Counted from the first letter of the stretch, positions 7,514-16,805 are shown. The stretch is DNA of 35,981 nucleotides from Candidatus Peregrinibacteria bacterium (GCA_024762935.1 JANTGK010000012.1:1-35981), one strand, 5' to 3'. The notes: generated from the sequence alone by a model not told the origin. Made by a program: numbers and translations.

Positions 7514-8530
7514 ATGACTGATATTTATATTCCAAGTGATAAAACAAAAGTCATTATTCCAAAAACAGGCTTTAAGACAGATAGTCGCAATCCTCTTGCC
7601 AATATTTTTCGCAGTGCTGGTTATGACAAGGTTGCAGATGGTGATTTTAATGACAGCGATAGAATCGTTGAGCAGGGTGATTTTGAGTTTATCGGCATAA
7701 AAGGGTCTTCAGCTCTTGCGTATCAAATGAATCGGCCCTTAGCAAATGAAGGACTGCCAATTGTTATGGGGTCTGACATTCTCCTCGATGCTGAAATGCT
7801 TCTCTTAGAGAGAGGTATTCAGGTGCAATTACAAAAAATACTAGACATGAATGTTGGGCCTTGCTCTCTTCAATTTCTCTCACCAAATGAAGATCCACTT
7901 CAATCAAGAGAAGATCTTATTGGAAGAAGAATATTTACAAAATATGCAGCACTCCTCAGAAAAGTACTTCAAGAATGGAATACTGGCGCATCCGATATCT
8001 GGGAGCTCAATGGAGCAGACACAAGAGTTGCAGAAGCACGAGATGATGGAGATACAAACACAGCTGCCTTTGAAATTGTAGGGAGTGGAAAAACGGCGAG
8101 AGGAAATAGACTCACTATATCAGAATTTTTTCCGAATACAGTTGATGTTGAAAATATATCGACAGATCTTTATCTCCAAAACCCAAACAATCTTACTACG
8201 GCATCTCGGCAAAAAATTATAGAATTCGGACTCTCTCTTGAAGGAGCACTGGGAAGAAATATAAAAACTATTATCAAGTTCAATGTTCCAGGAAACATGC
8301 TCAGTGAATTCCAACAGTATGGTACTAAAGGACCAACAGTCTCACCAATACTCTCTATTAATAAAGTTGATAAATGGTATGCTCTTGAGATTGCTGTCCA
8401 GACTGCCGATGCGAATAGGATTGTTTCAGAACTCCTCAAGAAAGGAGCTGAAGATGCAATCATCGAAAGGGAAATGCCAATGGGAATATCTTCAAAAAAC
8501 TCGCAGATTATGCAAGCTCTCAGTAGCTAG
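7514..8530 (+). CDS. HisG-like ATP phosphoribosyltransferase, divergent
   Basis: A 338-residue protein that resembles long-form HisG, the first enzyme of histidine synthesis (ATP + PRPP to phosphoribosyl-ATP). Residues 86-121 (GSDILLD ... CSLQF) and 140-168 (IFTKYAALLRKVL ... IWELNG) follow the HisG core. Residues 186-200 (FEIVGSGKTARGNRL) match the family's phosphate-binding loop in place of the more usual DLVETGxT. The C-terminal part (about 272-322, ending KKGAEDAIIERE) matches the HisG_C regulatory ACT-like domain. The loop after ELNG is longer than usual and the expected acidic residues are changed (residues 169-186), so activity or substrate may differ. No other his gene is in the window. 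It follows the TrpR-like gene and is probably co-transcribed. Confidence 0.7.
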   Translation: MTDIYIPSDKTKVIIPKTGFKTDSRNPLANIFRSAGYDKVADGDFNDSDRIVEQGDFEFIGIKGSSALAYQMNRPLANEGLPIVMGSDILLDAEMLLLERGIQVQLQKILDMNVGPCSLQFLSPNEDPLQSREDLIGRRIFTKYAALLRKVLQEWNTGASDIWELNGADTRVAEARDDGDTNTAAFEIVGSGKTARGNRLTISEFFPNTVDVENISTDLYLQNPNNLTTASRQKIIEFGLSLEGALGRNIKTIIKFNVPGNMLSEFQQYGTKGPTVSPILSINKVDKWYALEIAVQTADANRIVSELLKKGAEDAIIEREMPMGISSKNSQIMQALSS

Positions 8531-8560
8531 TTGATAGAGTTCAATAGCAATGTACATACA

Positions 8561-8590
8561 AAAAAACCCCCCAACTCAAAGCCGGGGGCA
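8561..8590 (-). terminator. Rho-independent terminator after the DUF1439-like gene
   Basis: On the minus strand GGGGG/CCCCC arms (8568-8572 and 8584-8588) enclose an 11-nt loop and are followed by a run of seven T (8561-8567). It lies 21 nt downstream of the stop at 8611 and also separates the convergent HisG-like gene. Confidence 0.8.
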
Positions 8591-8610
8591 TTAATAATCA
8601 AACTGAGGGC

Positions 8611-9369
8611 CTAGTCTATTGCCGAACCGACAATAACAAGTCCCCACAGTGTGGCGCTGCCTGAAGATATCAGGACAATGGTTACAACAATACTTATAAC
8701 CAGAGCTACAAGCATCAAAAGCACCCATTTGGTAAGGGCCCAAAAGGAGACCTCAATATAAACGGTGTCGCCAATAACCCTCACTTCACTCAGAGCTATT
8801 CCAACGACCTTCCATTTGAATTCATCGTCCGGAATTTTATACACTGGCAAATTGTTCAAATACCAAGTGATGGCTTTTTCGGCGAACTCCTGAGTCTTTC
8901 TCTCGTTCACTAGAATATTTTTTATCCCTCCTTTTACTATACTTTTGACGACACCATCACTAGTAATAGCGTCTTTTATAATGGACCCTAACTTCTTTTT
9001 GAGTTTCAGTTTCTGGAACTCAAACGCTGTTCCCTCTTTAGGTGTGAAATAGAAGGCTTTTCGGACATTATCGTAATAAGGCGCACCTACGACTTTTGTT
9101 TGAATATCAGCTTTGTAACCATATCCATCAATCTTAAGGGCGATATCAAAGCTAATTTCATTATTGACATACACATTCGCCGATTCAATTTTCCAGTCGA
9201 TTCCGTATTCTACTCCTTGAGCCGGGACTCGTTTTGCGAGTTCTTTTTGGAAAAGAGCCTCATTCAACTCTGGAAGGGACTGAATCTTTTTAGAGGCAAT
9301 GGATAAACCGCCAAGCATAAGAGTAATAATTATGCTCAGTACGATTAGGACTGCTTTTTTTGTAAACAT
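8611..9369 (-). CDS. DUF1439-like envelope protein with C-terminal membrane segments
   Basis: A 252-residue protein with an N-terminal signal or anchor (about residues 6-25), a beta-rich soluble body (about 30-205) and one or two strongly hydrophobic C-terminal helices (about 212-250). The body starts with ELNEALFQKELAKRVPAQG and alternating strands (INVYVNNEISFDIAL-like pattern), which recalls DUF1439/YceB lipoproteins and related LEA-like or lipid-binding beta barrels; this assignment is tentative. There is no lipobox Cys. It stands alone between its own terminator and murG. Its sequence looks less AT-rich than the flanking genes. Confidence 0.55.
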   Translation of the reverse strand: MFTKKAVLIVLSIIITLMLGGLSIASKKIQSLPELNEALFQKELAKRVPAQGVEYGIDWKIESANVYVNNEISFDIALKIDGYGYKADIQTKVVGAPYYDNVRKAFYFTPKEGTAFEFQKLKLKKKLGSIIKDAITSDGVVKSIVKGGIKNILVNERKTQEFAEKAITWYLNNLPVYKIPDDEFKWKVVGIALSEVRVIGDTVYIEVSFWALTKWVLLMLVALVISIVVTIVLISSGSATLWGLVIVGSAID

Positions 9370-9499
9370 ATGGAACTCCTGCCTGTTTCAGGCGGCTATT
9401 GATATTAAAGGTCTGTGATATTTTAGTGAATTAATTATATAAGTCAATAACTGAACAGACAATAGCATCCTTCTCTCATATTTCAAAGAACTGGATTCC

Positions 9500-10558
9500 C
9501 TATTTTTTATGTATAGTAGCTCGTATCTCCTCAGCAATCTTTTCTGCTGCATCTCGTTTTACCAGTCTTTTCGCTGCAGCACTCATAGTTTTTTGCTCTT
9601 CTGGGTTTTGTATGAGCCCGAGTATCTCTTCTTTCAAATTTTCTGGAGTAAGATTTTTTTCATAAAGAACGAGAGCAGCCTTAGCATCAGAAAATAATTT
9701 GGCATTTTTTTCTTGGTGATTCCCAGCCGCTGTTGCAAGAGGAATGAGTATCATTGGTTTCTCGAGAGCTGCTACTTCAAAAAGTGAACTACTCCCTGCC
9801 CGAGAAACCACAATGTCAGAAGCCGCCAAAACATGAGGGAAATCATCGTGTAAATATTCAAATACTTTAAAACCTTCCTTTTCTGGAAATACTTCACTTT
9901 TTTCTGGACCAGAGACCCATACAATATTTGCAACAGGAAGAAGATCATCCAATACTTGAACAATATTTTTATTCATATCTTCGGCCCCTTGTGAACCGCC
10001 AAATCCAAAAAGAATCGGTTTTGAAAAATCAGAAAATGAGAGCATCTTCTTGCCCTTTTCTTTATCTCCTTCAAAAATTTCTTTTCGAATTGGTGTTCCA
10101 ACACATTCTCCGAAATGAACCGGAAAACTCGTCAGTACCTTCTTGGCAAATCTCTGTACATATCGGTTCGCCACTCCGGGAACCGCATCTGACTCATGTA
10201 CAACAAGAGGTATTCTCAGAAAAAAAGCAGCTGTTGCAGCAGGTACGGCAGAAAACCCTCCTTTCGAAAAAATGACATCTGGCCGTAAACGAATAAGAAG
10301 AAAAAGAGACTGAAAAAACCCAATTCCAATAAGAAAAATATCTGAAAAATTTTTCCACGAAAAATATCTTCTCCATTTTCCAGAAAAGATTCGATACACC
10401 TGTTCATCTGTTCCAGTGTATATATGACGGTCTATTATATTTCGTGAAGAGAAAAATATACATTCACTTTTATGATTTTTCCGTCTGAGCTCAGTAGCTA
10501 CGGCGAGTGCCGGTGAAATGTGTCCGCCGGATCCGCCGGCGAGAAGAATGACCCTCAT
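9500..10558 (-). CDS. murG: UDP-GlcNAc transferase MurG
   Basis: MurG (352 residues) adds GlcNAc to lipid I to make lipid II at the inner face of the membrane. The start at 10558 gives MRVILLAGGSGGHISPALAV, with the GGSGGH glycine-rich loop in its usual place (about residues 8-13). The acceptor and UDP-GlcNAc sites are visible as KGGFSAVPA, FGGSQGA (about 170) and SRAGSSSLFE (about 255), then PLATAAGNHQ. An upstream ATG at 10603 would add 15 residues not seen in the family. The first 68 nt overlap the end of ftsW in another frame, so the two are translated from one message. Confidence 0.95.
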   Translation of the reverse strand: MRVILLAGGSGGHISPALAVATELRRKNHKSECIFFSSRNIIDRHIYTGTDEQVYRIFSGKWRRYFSWKNFSDIFLIGIGFFQSLFLLIRLRPDVIFSKGGFSAVPAATAAFFLRIPLVVHESDAVPGVANRYVQRFAKKVLTSFPVHFGECVGTPIRKEIFEGDKEKGKKMLSFSDFSKPILFGFGGSQGAEDMNKNIVQVLDDLLPVANIVWVSGPEKSEVFPEKEGFKVFEYLHDDFPHVLAASDIVVSRAGSSSLFEVAALEKPMILIPLATAAGNHQEKNAKLFSDAKAALVLYEKNLTPENLKEEILGLIQNPEEQKTMSAAAKRLVKRDAAEKIAEEIRATIHKK

Positions 10559-11717
10559 GGGAAAAAGAAGATTGAGAAATATGCAGTAAAACTCCAGAAG
10601 CAAACAGGAGTGTCAGCAGCGAACTGCCTCCATAGGAAACATAGGGCAATGTAATTCCTGTTACAGGAAAAAGCTTGAGTACGACTGCCATATTGACAAA
10701 AGCCTGAAAGGTAATCCATGCCGTAATACCGGAGGCAACAAGCATCTCAAAACGGCTCCGTGCATTTTTTGCAATTTGATAACCAAGAATAGAGATAAGT
10801 GCAAAAGCACCCACAAGAAATATTATACGAAAAAACCCAAGTTCTTCTGCAGTCGCTGCAAAAATAGTATCGGATTGTATTTCTGGTAGCCATCCATATC
10901 GTTGAAGAGACCCTCCAATTCCAAGCCCAAAGATTTGCCCACTCCCAACAGCAATAAGAGATTGTTTTACTTGGTAATTTTCATTTGCTTCATCACTTTT
11001 ATCTAAAAAACCAACAATCCGTTCTTCAATATAGCAGAATTTATCCGGCTTATCACCATCACAATTTGCCATAATAATTGGCATCGAGATGAGAACCATT
11101 GCAATCGCTCCTCCCAATATTATGTGCCACAAATTTCCACCTGCTGCAAAAAACATAACCGCAGCAATAGAGGCCACAACAAGAAGGCTTCCGAAATCTG
11201 GCTGCAACGCCAAAAGAAGAACAGGTGGAATCATAAGCATGACAAAAGGCATAAATCCGTTTTCCCATGTCCGAATATCGCGTTCTTTTTTATCCATCCA
11301 CACTGCCAAATAAAAGATCATAGCAATCTTCATCATTTCACTGGGTTGAACACTGGGAAGAAAAGAAATATTAATCCAGCTCTTTGCTGTTCCCCAGTCT
11401 CCACCAATACTTGTTGCCAAGAGAACTATCAAAATTCCAACAGAAACAAGAAAAATGGGGAGGGCAAATTTTTTCCATACCTTTATTGGTGTGTAGAGTG
11501 CTAATAGAAATACGGGAATTCCTAAAATAACATGTTTCAGATGTCTCCAGAGGTAAAAATCATTACAATTATGCACTTCACAATATGCCGCACCATTAAT
11601 CTTTACCATAAGCTTATATGACTCATACACACTCACACTTGATATTTCCCAGAGACCTAAAATAACAAGACCCCAAATAAGACACATAAGCCAATAATAT
11701 GAAGTTTTATTCTGCAT
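10491..11717 (-). CDS. ftsW: Lipid II polymerase FtsW
   Basis: A 408-residue SEDS-family protein with about nine to ten membrane helices that polymerises septal peptidoglycan with a class B PBP. The family signatures are clear: SWINISFLPSVQPSEMMKI in the second extracellular-loop/TM region, ALQPDFGSLLV, and the C-terminal PVTGITLPYVSYGGSSLL. Pairing with murG supports FtsW over RodA. The sequence continues past the last helix in a basic tail (SSRRRIRRTHF) encoded inside the murG start region. There is a Cys-containing outer loop near residues 46-51, and another near 218-227 (NCDGDKPDKFC), which could form a disulfide. Confidence 0.93.
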   Translation of the reverse strand: MQNKTSYYWLMCLIWGLVILGLWEISSVSVYESYKLMVKINGAAYCEVHNCNDFYLWRHLKHVILGIPVFLLALYTPIKVWKKFALPIFLVSVGILIVLLATSIGGDWGTAKSWINISFLPSVQPSEMMKIAMIFYLAVWMDKKERDIRTWENGFMPFVMLMIPPVLLLALQPDFGSLLVVASIAAVMFFAAGGNLWHIILGGAIAMVLISMPIIMANCDGDKPDKFCYIEERIVGFLDKSDEANENYQVKQSLIAVGSGQIFGLGIGGSLQRYGWLPEIQSDTIFAATAEELGFFRIIFLVGAFALISILGYQIAKNARSRFEMLVASGITAWITFQAFVNMAVVLKLFPVTGITLPYVSYGGSSLLTLLFASGVLLHISQSSFSHEGHSSRRRIRRTHFTGTRRSY

Positions 11718-11818
11718 ACTGGAAAAGAGTATAGCGGAAAAAAATATTTTTGAGATATTTTCTTCTTCATTTTATTTTTTTTCAGGAGATACATATAATT
11801 TATGCTTTTTGGAAGAAG

Positions 11819-12376
11819 TCAACTCTGTATATTCTCTTTCTGAAAAACATAAATATTCTTAAAAGTTCCAGCATTTTTCAGCACTCGATTTGGTGTAAAT
11901 CCTTTTGGGGTAAATGCATGAGAAACTACTTTTGCCCCAGGCCTCATATGTGGCCATATTTCTTCAAAGACCTTATCCATGATAACCGGAAGGAGAAAAA
12001 CAAAAATAACATCAGCTTCTCGTACATCATGAAAATTAAAAAAATTTCCATGCCGTATCTCCGTTCTCTCACTCCCATAAAAAAAATTTCGAATACGGGC
12101 AAGAAGATACACAAGATATGATATTTCTATCCCCACTGTCTTATGTGCCCCCGCTCTATCAGCTGCAAAAACAAGTCTCCCATCACCACACCCGAGATCA
12201 AAAACGGTATCTGTTGGCTGAATATCTGCCGCTTTTATCATGTGATGCAGAGCTTTTTTCCCCGAAGGAATAAAAGGAGCTCCTCGAGCAGCCCCAAGCA
12301 TTCCCAGTGACATCACAATGTATACAACGAGAATGACAAGTACAATACAAAGAAGAATCCATTGAATAATCATCAT
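11819..12376 (-). CDS. Membrane-anchored class I SAM-dependent methyltransferase
   Basis: A 185-residue protein. An N-terminal membrane helix (about residues 4-24) precedes a short methyltransferase domain. VFDLGCGDGRLVFAADRAG is motif I, VGIEI the motif II acidic end, and EIRHGNFFNF followed by ADVIFVFLLP the motif III-IV region. The ATG at 12376 overlaps the purL stop as ATGA; a second ATG follows at 12373. The fold is small and its substrate is unknown. Similar short anchored methyltransferases are found scattered in CPR and archaeal genomes, but their targets are not established. It lies 102 nt upstream of ftsW on the same strand, so it may belong to that transcript. Confidence 0.8.
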   Translation of the reverse strand: MMIIQWILLCIVLVILVVYIVMSLGMLGAARGAPFIPSGKKALHHMIKAADIQPTDTVFDLGCGDGRLVFAADRAGAHKTVGIEISYLVYLLARIRNFFYGSERTEIRHGNFFNFHDVREADVIFVFLLPVIMDKVFEEIWPHMRPGAKVVSHAFTPKGFTPNRVLKNAGTFKNIYVFQKENIQS

Positions 12377-14667
12377 TTTTTCTTTCGAAGAGAATTCCAA
12401 AATATATCAGCTAATTGAGATGGTTCAAAGGATCCAATGCCTTCTATGCTGAGCATTTCATCAGTAATCGTTCCCAATTTTGTCACGGGCAGGGAGAGAG
12501 ATTTTGCCTTTTTTAAAAAATGATCTTGTTGTTCAGGGGTAATTTCAACGACTAGTCCTGGATTTTCTGATACCCATTGTCGCGGAGACAACGAAATTGA
12601 GATTTGTGCTCCATACCCAGATCGGGCAGACATTTTTAGGAGTATTGCTGCTACACCACCTTCAGAAATAAGAGCAGCCGACTCAATAGTACAGGTGGGG
12701 TCAGTAAGAAGATCAATACTCTTTTTTATTTCCGAAAGTTCGATTTTTGGCGGAGTATTTCCAAGATCATCAAAGAGTATCCTCATCACCTCTGATCCAC
12801 CAAGATTTTCCGAACGATTCCCAATAAGAAATAAAATATTTCCTTTCTTCTGAAAGGCATTTTTCCGGGGAATTATTTCTGAAGAAATCTTTCCAAAACA
12901 AGCAATGACCGTAGATGGGCTGACTGATCCTGTTTCACTACAATTATAGAGAGAGACATTTCCAGAGACAAAAGGAATATCAAGTTTAAGGGCGGCATTC
13001 TTAATGCCTTCAATCCCTTGTGCAAACTGCCACATCTGTTCAGGAATTTCTGGATTTCCATAGTTCAGACAATCACTCATCCCCAGTGTCTCTCCACCAA
13101 CAGCAGCAACTTTTAAAACAGATTGTGATACTGCCATTTCAGCTTGAGTTTTTGGACAGAGTCGTCCCACTCGGGCAGGACCAGCGACTGCTACTGTTGA
13201 ACATAATTTTTGTTCAAGTTCATCAAGCTCAGAAAAGTCTCGTAATGGTGTAAAAACAGCCCCCTCCGCCTCATCACGAGTGAGAACAGTATTTCCTTGC
13301 ACCGTCTGATCATATGTTTCGGTGTATGGCCTTTCACTACAAATATTTTCTGAAGCAAGCAAATCAAGAAAAGCTTTTTTGAGATTAATGGTTTCAGGAA
13401 ATTCTTGTGTAGAAAGCGGTATTTTTGGTTCTTTTACTGGTCGATGAACAACAATCCCTTTGGTAATATCAAGAGCTTTTGCATCACAAACCTTCTCCCC
13501 CTGATATGTAGCCGTGTACACACCAGTATCAGTGACTCGTCCAATTTTAGAGGCACGAGACCCTGCAGATACATTTGGAAAATCCCATCGGCTATTAAAA
13601 TGATTGAGTACAAATTCAGTAAGATCTGGTGGAACCGCAAAACAAAATCGCTCTTGTGTCTCAGCACAAAGAATCACTGCTGCGGGAAGATTTTTTTCGG
13701 ATACATGAATAGACTCAACATCGATTTCTGCCCCAAAACCTTGCTCTGCAACAAGCTCGATAGTGGCACACAAAACTCCTCCAGCTCCCAAATCCTTTAG
13801 AGCAATACGATTCAGCTCTCCCCTCTTCTCAAGCCGAAAAAAGAGATCATTAAATGCTGCAAAAATATGCCGTTCTAAAAATGGATTTGGCTCCTGGACT
13901 GCTCCTTTATTCTTTTCTCGATCATCCTCACTCAGCGTCGAACTGGCGAATGATGAACCTCCAAAACCACTTCTGTCTGTTGGTTTTCCGACAAGAATAT
14001 ATTCATATCCATCCTTGGCGGCATTATCCGAAACATAAGAATGGAGCAGGTTCTTCCAATTAATAACTCCAAGAGCAACAACATTTACGAGGCAATTATC
14101 ATCAAAGGTTTCATCAAAACGAATATCTCCACCAAGATTTGCTACTCCAAGCGGATTTCCATATCCTCCGACACCATCCGTAACCCCTGCAAAAATCCTT
14201 TTTGTCAGGCTCGTTTCGAGTCTTCCAAACCGAAGAGCATCAAGTGCTCCTATGACTCGAGCCCCCATACATGAAATATCTCGACATATACCTCCTACTC
14301 CAGTGGCAGCACCTTCATATGGTACCACCTGACTTGGATGATTATGGGATTCATGAGCAATGACCAACCCATATACTTCTCCATTTTTTGATTCATGAAA
14401 TTTCAACACTCCAGAGTCCTCTCCAGGTCCCAAAAGAACGTGCTTTCCTGCTGTCGGAAGCTTTTTGAGATATTCCCGCGAAGATTTATAGGAACTATGC
14501 TCACTCCCCTGAATCCCCCATACAGTCGCTTCTGTGAGTGTCGGATTTCTTCCCAATAACTGTACAATCTGTCGACCCTCATCTGGCGTAAGAGCAACGT
14601 CATATTCAGAAAAAAGTTCTGAAATCTGCTCATCTGCCTTCCCTGTAATATCTAGTATAGGCTCCAT
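12373..14667 (-). CDS. purL: Phosphoribosylformylglycinamidine synthase subunit PurL
   Basis: The 764-residue small-type PurL makes FGAM from FGAR, ATP and ammonia supplied by PurQ, in complex with PurS. The catalytic region AHESHNHPSQVVPYEG and ATGVGGICRD are conserved, as are LGAGGV (FGAR/ATP site) and the later GNVSLYN. The start MEPILDITG at 14667 gives a family-length protein; the frame is open upstream to 14781, but that part overlaps the divergent gene's leader and has no similarity. No purS, purQ or other pur gene lies nearby, so it is a lone locus here. It ends in a 4-nt overlap with the methyltransferase. Confidence 0.95.
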   Translation of the reverse strand: MEPILDITGKADEQISELFSEYDVALTPDEGRQIVQLLGRNPTLTEATVWGIQGSEHSSYKSSREYLKKLPTAGKHVLLGPGEDSGVLKFHESKNGEVYGLVIAHESHNHPSQVVPYEGAATGVGGICRDISCMGARVIGALDALRFGRLETSLTKRIFAGVTDGVGGYGNPLGVANLGGDIRFDETFDDNCLVNVVALGVINWKNLLHSYVSDNAAKDGYEYILVGKPTDRSGFGGSSFASSTLSEDDREKNKGAVQEPNPFLERHIFAAFNDLFFRLEKRGELNRIALKDLGAGGVLCATIELVAEQGFGAEIDVESIHVSEKNLPAAVILCAETQERFCFAVPPDLTEFVLNHFNSRWDFPNVSAGSRASKIGRVTDTGVYTATYQGEKVCDAKALDITKGIVVHRPVKEPKIPLSTQEFPETINLKKAFLDLLASENICSERPYTETYDQTVQGNTVLTRDEAEGAVFTPLRDFSELDELEQKLCSTVAVAGPARVGRLCPKTQAEMAVSQSVLKVAAVGGETLGMSDCLNYGNPEIPEQMWQFAQGIEGIKNAALKLDIPFVSGNVSLYNCSETGSVSPSTVIACFGKISSEIIPRKNAFQKKGNILFLIGNRSENLGGSEVMRILFDDLGNTPPKIELSEIKKSIDLLTDPTCTIESAALISEGGVAAILLKMSARSGYGAQISISLSPRQWVSENPGLVVEITPEQQDHFLKKAKSLSLPVTKLGTITDEMLSIEGIGSFEPSQLADIFWNSLRKKK

Positions 14668-14781
14668 ATTCTTTTGAAAAAAGATATCTCGATTGTGCCA
14701 GATTTTTTCCACAAGAGAAATAAACTTATTGCAGAAACAATAATATTTGTGGATAAATATAATACTCCCCTTCCCATACAA

Positions 14782-16410
14782 ATGAAAAAAATCTTTTTTT
14801 CTTGTATCACCATCTTCTCTCTGTCATTTCCAGTATCTGTAAATGCAAATAGTTTTATTGATGTTTCTCAAAAGAGTCCCTATTACACTTCTATTGAGTA
14901 TTTTAAAAATGGAGGACGTATTCATGGTTATCAGGATGGACGCTTTCTTCCCCATAAAACAATCAGTCGTGCAGCATTTATAAAACTCATCATTGAGACT
15001 TCTTCTTCAGTAAAAAATATCTCCGACTGTAATTTTTTGAAAAATGTAAAATTTCGAGATGTTCAAAAACAGCATTGGTTTGCTCCATATATCTGCACAG
15101 CAAACGAAAATGGAATTATACATGGGTATTCCGATAATACTTTTCGCCCATCAAATGAGATATCTCTTGCAGGAGCTGCAAAAATCCTTACTGAGGCATT
15201 TCACATCCCTCTAAAAACGAAAAAAATACATGATCCTTGGTACGCTCCTCATATTGCAGCACTGCAAGCATATGATATTATTCCAAATGGTCTAAAAATA
15301 CCTTCCCAAAAACTCACTCGTGGTGAAACAGTTGAAATGCTCTATAAAATCATATTCACAGACGTTCAAACAGCAGATACTCAGGTTCTACAAAAACAAT
15401 CAATCCACCCAGTACATGCAAAAATCCCAACGCAACAAAAAAAATCAATTGAAACAGCCAATACGATTGGCAATAAAAAACAATACCAAACAGGTACAGC
15501 TCTTTCACCAGCGAGTTCCTGTGAAAAATACAATACAAAAAAATGTTTCTACGGAGAGAAGTATGACAAAAACAAGAACCAATGTATTTTTCAATGTGGA
15601 AACATAAGAGAGTGCCAGTCACTTTCAAAAAAAATTGAAAAACGAATGAGTAAGCTCTTCTCTCCCCCTCCAACTGATCATAAAAAATATGGAGGCTACA
15701 CTGCGAATGTGCCAACCAAAATTACGACCTATGCCATAGATAATGGAACAATTTCTAAAAAAGAAGATGAGAATAATATAGATTATCGCCTTCTTCCTCT
15801 TGAGAATGATGTGCAACTTCAAAAAAAGATTTGGAGAGACATTGTGCAGGTATTTCCAAAACAATACTTGGAACTTCTTACAGAATTTCAAATTTTTAGC
15901 GATGGTGCAGGTTTGATGACAGGGGAAGTCTACAAGGTTATACAAAATGATCAACAAACGGGTTGGGGAATTGCCATAGACCCAGCAGATATAGATGATA
16001 TCGCCTACACTCTTCTCCATGAACTCGCACACACCATTGATATATATCAGTCACGTCCACAATGCGAAAGTGAAGGAATATTTACTAATGAAAATCGATA
16101 TCTACAACACTTTACCAAACAGTTTTGGGAACCATATGGTGATACGTTTACAAATCTACAAGGTATGAATAAGACAAATCGTGAAAAAGAAATAGAAACA
16201 CTCTCAAAAAAATATAAAGACTTTTTTCTCACAGACTATGCCCTCAAAAATTCAGAAGAAGATTTTTCTGAAAGTTTTGCTCACTTTGTCCTTTTGAATA
16301 AGCCAAGTACAAAAACTATCGCAGATCAAAAAATACAATTCTTTTATGACTATCCCGAATTGGTTCATCTTCGCAGTTCTCTCAGATGGGTTTTATTTTC
16401 ACGATGGTGA
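14782..16410 (+). CDS. S-layer-homology (SLH) protein with C-terminal zinc metallopeptidase domain
   Basis: A 542-residue secreted protein. The start at 14782 gives a signal peptide (MKKIFFSCITIFSLSFPVSV, cleavage likely after NA near residue 23). It carries two good SLH repeats (about 24-65, ending ISRAAFIKLI; about 86-135 with GIIHGYSDNTFRP) and a weaker third (about 150-195), which would bind it to cell-wall polymer. A Lys/Gln/Thr-rich linker with five Cys (about 250-285) follows. The C-terminal part has the zinc-binding HELAH motif at 413-417, with a downstream EEDFSESFAHF (about 491-501) that could give the third Glu ligand, as in gluzincins. The peptidase subfamily is uncertain. It is divergent from purL. 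Confidence 0.85.
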   Translation: MKKIFFSCITIFSLSFPVSVNANSFIDVSQKSPYYTSIEYFKNGGRIHGYQDGRFLPHKTISRAAFIKLIIETSSSVKNISDCNFLKNVKFRDVQKQHWFAPYICTANENGIIHGYSDNTFRPSNEISLAGAAKILTEAFHIPLKTKKIHDPWYAPHIAALQAYDIIPNGLKIPSQKLTRGETVEMLYKIIFTDVQTADTQVLQKQSIHPVHAKIPTQQKKSIETANTIGNKKQYQTGTALSPASSCEKYNTKKCFYGEKYDKNKNQCIFQCGNIRECQSLSKKIEKRMSKLFSPPPTDHKKYGGYTANVPTKITTYAIDNGTISKKEDENNIDYRLLPLENDVQLQKKIWRDIVQVFPKQYLELLTEFQIFSDGAGLMTGEVYKVIQNDQQTGWGIAIDPADIDDIAYTLLHELAHTIDIYQSRPQCESEGIFTNENRYLQHFTKQFWEPYGDTFTNLQGMNKTNREKEIETLSKKYKDFFLTDYALKNSEEDFSESFAHFVLLNKPSTKTIADQKIQFFYDYPELVHLRSSLRWVLFSRW

Positions 16411-16469
16411 AACAGAAATTTGACTTTTTAATATTTAATAATCATAATATATTTACTTTTTTATTCTCT

Positions 16470-16763
16470 ATGACGAATATTACTGAATTTTATCCTGGTG
16501 CTGACAAGAATGCGCCCGATGGAAAAAACCTTCTTGCAGCGCATGATGCATATAATGAAAATCGAAGAAATGATTCCTATCCAGCAGGAGCATGTGGAAA
16601 CCCAAAACAAGGGGGAGATGTCCAGATTGGAACACAACAAAATCCTGGAAATCTCAATTTTGATAATCCTGCATTAAAAATGTTTGGAGCAGATGATATT
16701 AAAGAAGATACACGTAGTTATGTTCTTGCAGTACTTCCAGATGAAGAAGAACAGACATCATGA
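16470..16763 (+). CDS. Small hypothetical soluble protein
   Basis: A 97-residue acidic, Asn/Pro/Gly-rich protein that I do not recognise. The ATG at 16470 (MTNITEFYPGADKN) is preferred; an upstream ATG at 16386 would overlap the SLH gene and add a hydrophobic stretch with no protein character. There is one Cys (GACGNP, about residue 42), no signal peptide and no membrane segment; the middle looks disordered. It starts 60 nt after the SLH protein stop and may be co-transcribed. The ending is a clear TGA before an AT-rich hairpin. Confidence 0.55.
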   Translation: MTNITEFYPGADKNAPDGKNLLAAHDAYNENRRNDSYPAGACGNPKQGGDVQIGTQQNPGNLNFDNPALKMFGADDIKEDTRSYVLAVLPDEEEQTS

Positions 16764-16805
16764 TTGAACAATAGGAACTACTCCTTCGTGTAAACAAGGG
16801 GCATT

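Noticed and set aside
9928-10275. Plus-strand open frames across murG and ftsW
   Set aside because: They are antisense to strongly conserved domains and have no start signals or family features.
14668-14781. N-terminal extensions of purL and of the SLH protein into the shared upstream region
   Set aside because: The two extensions overlap each other on opposite strands, have no family similarity, and the inner ATGs give a normal PurL and a clean signal peptide.
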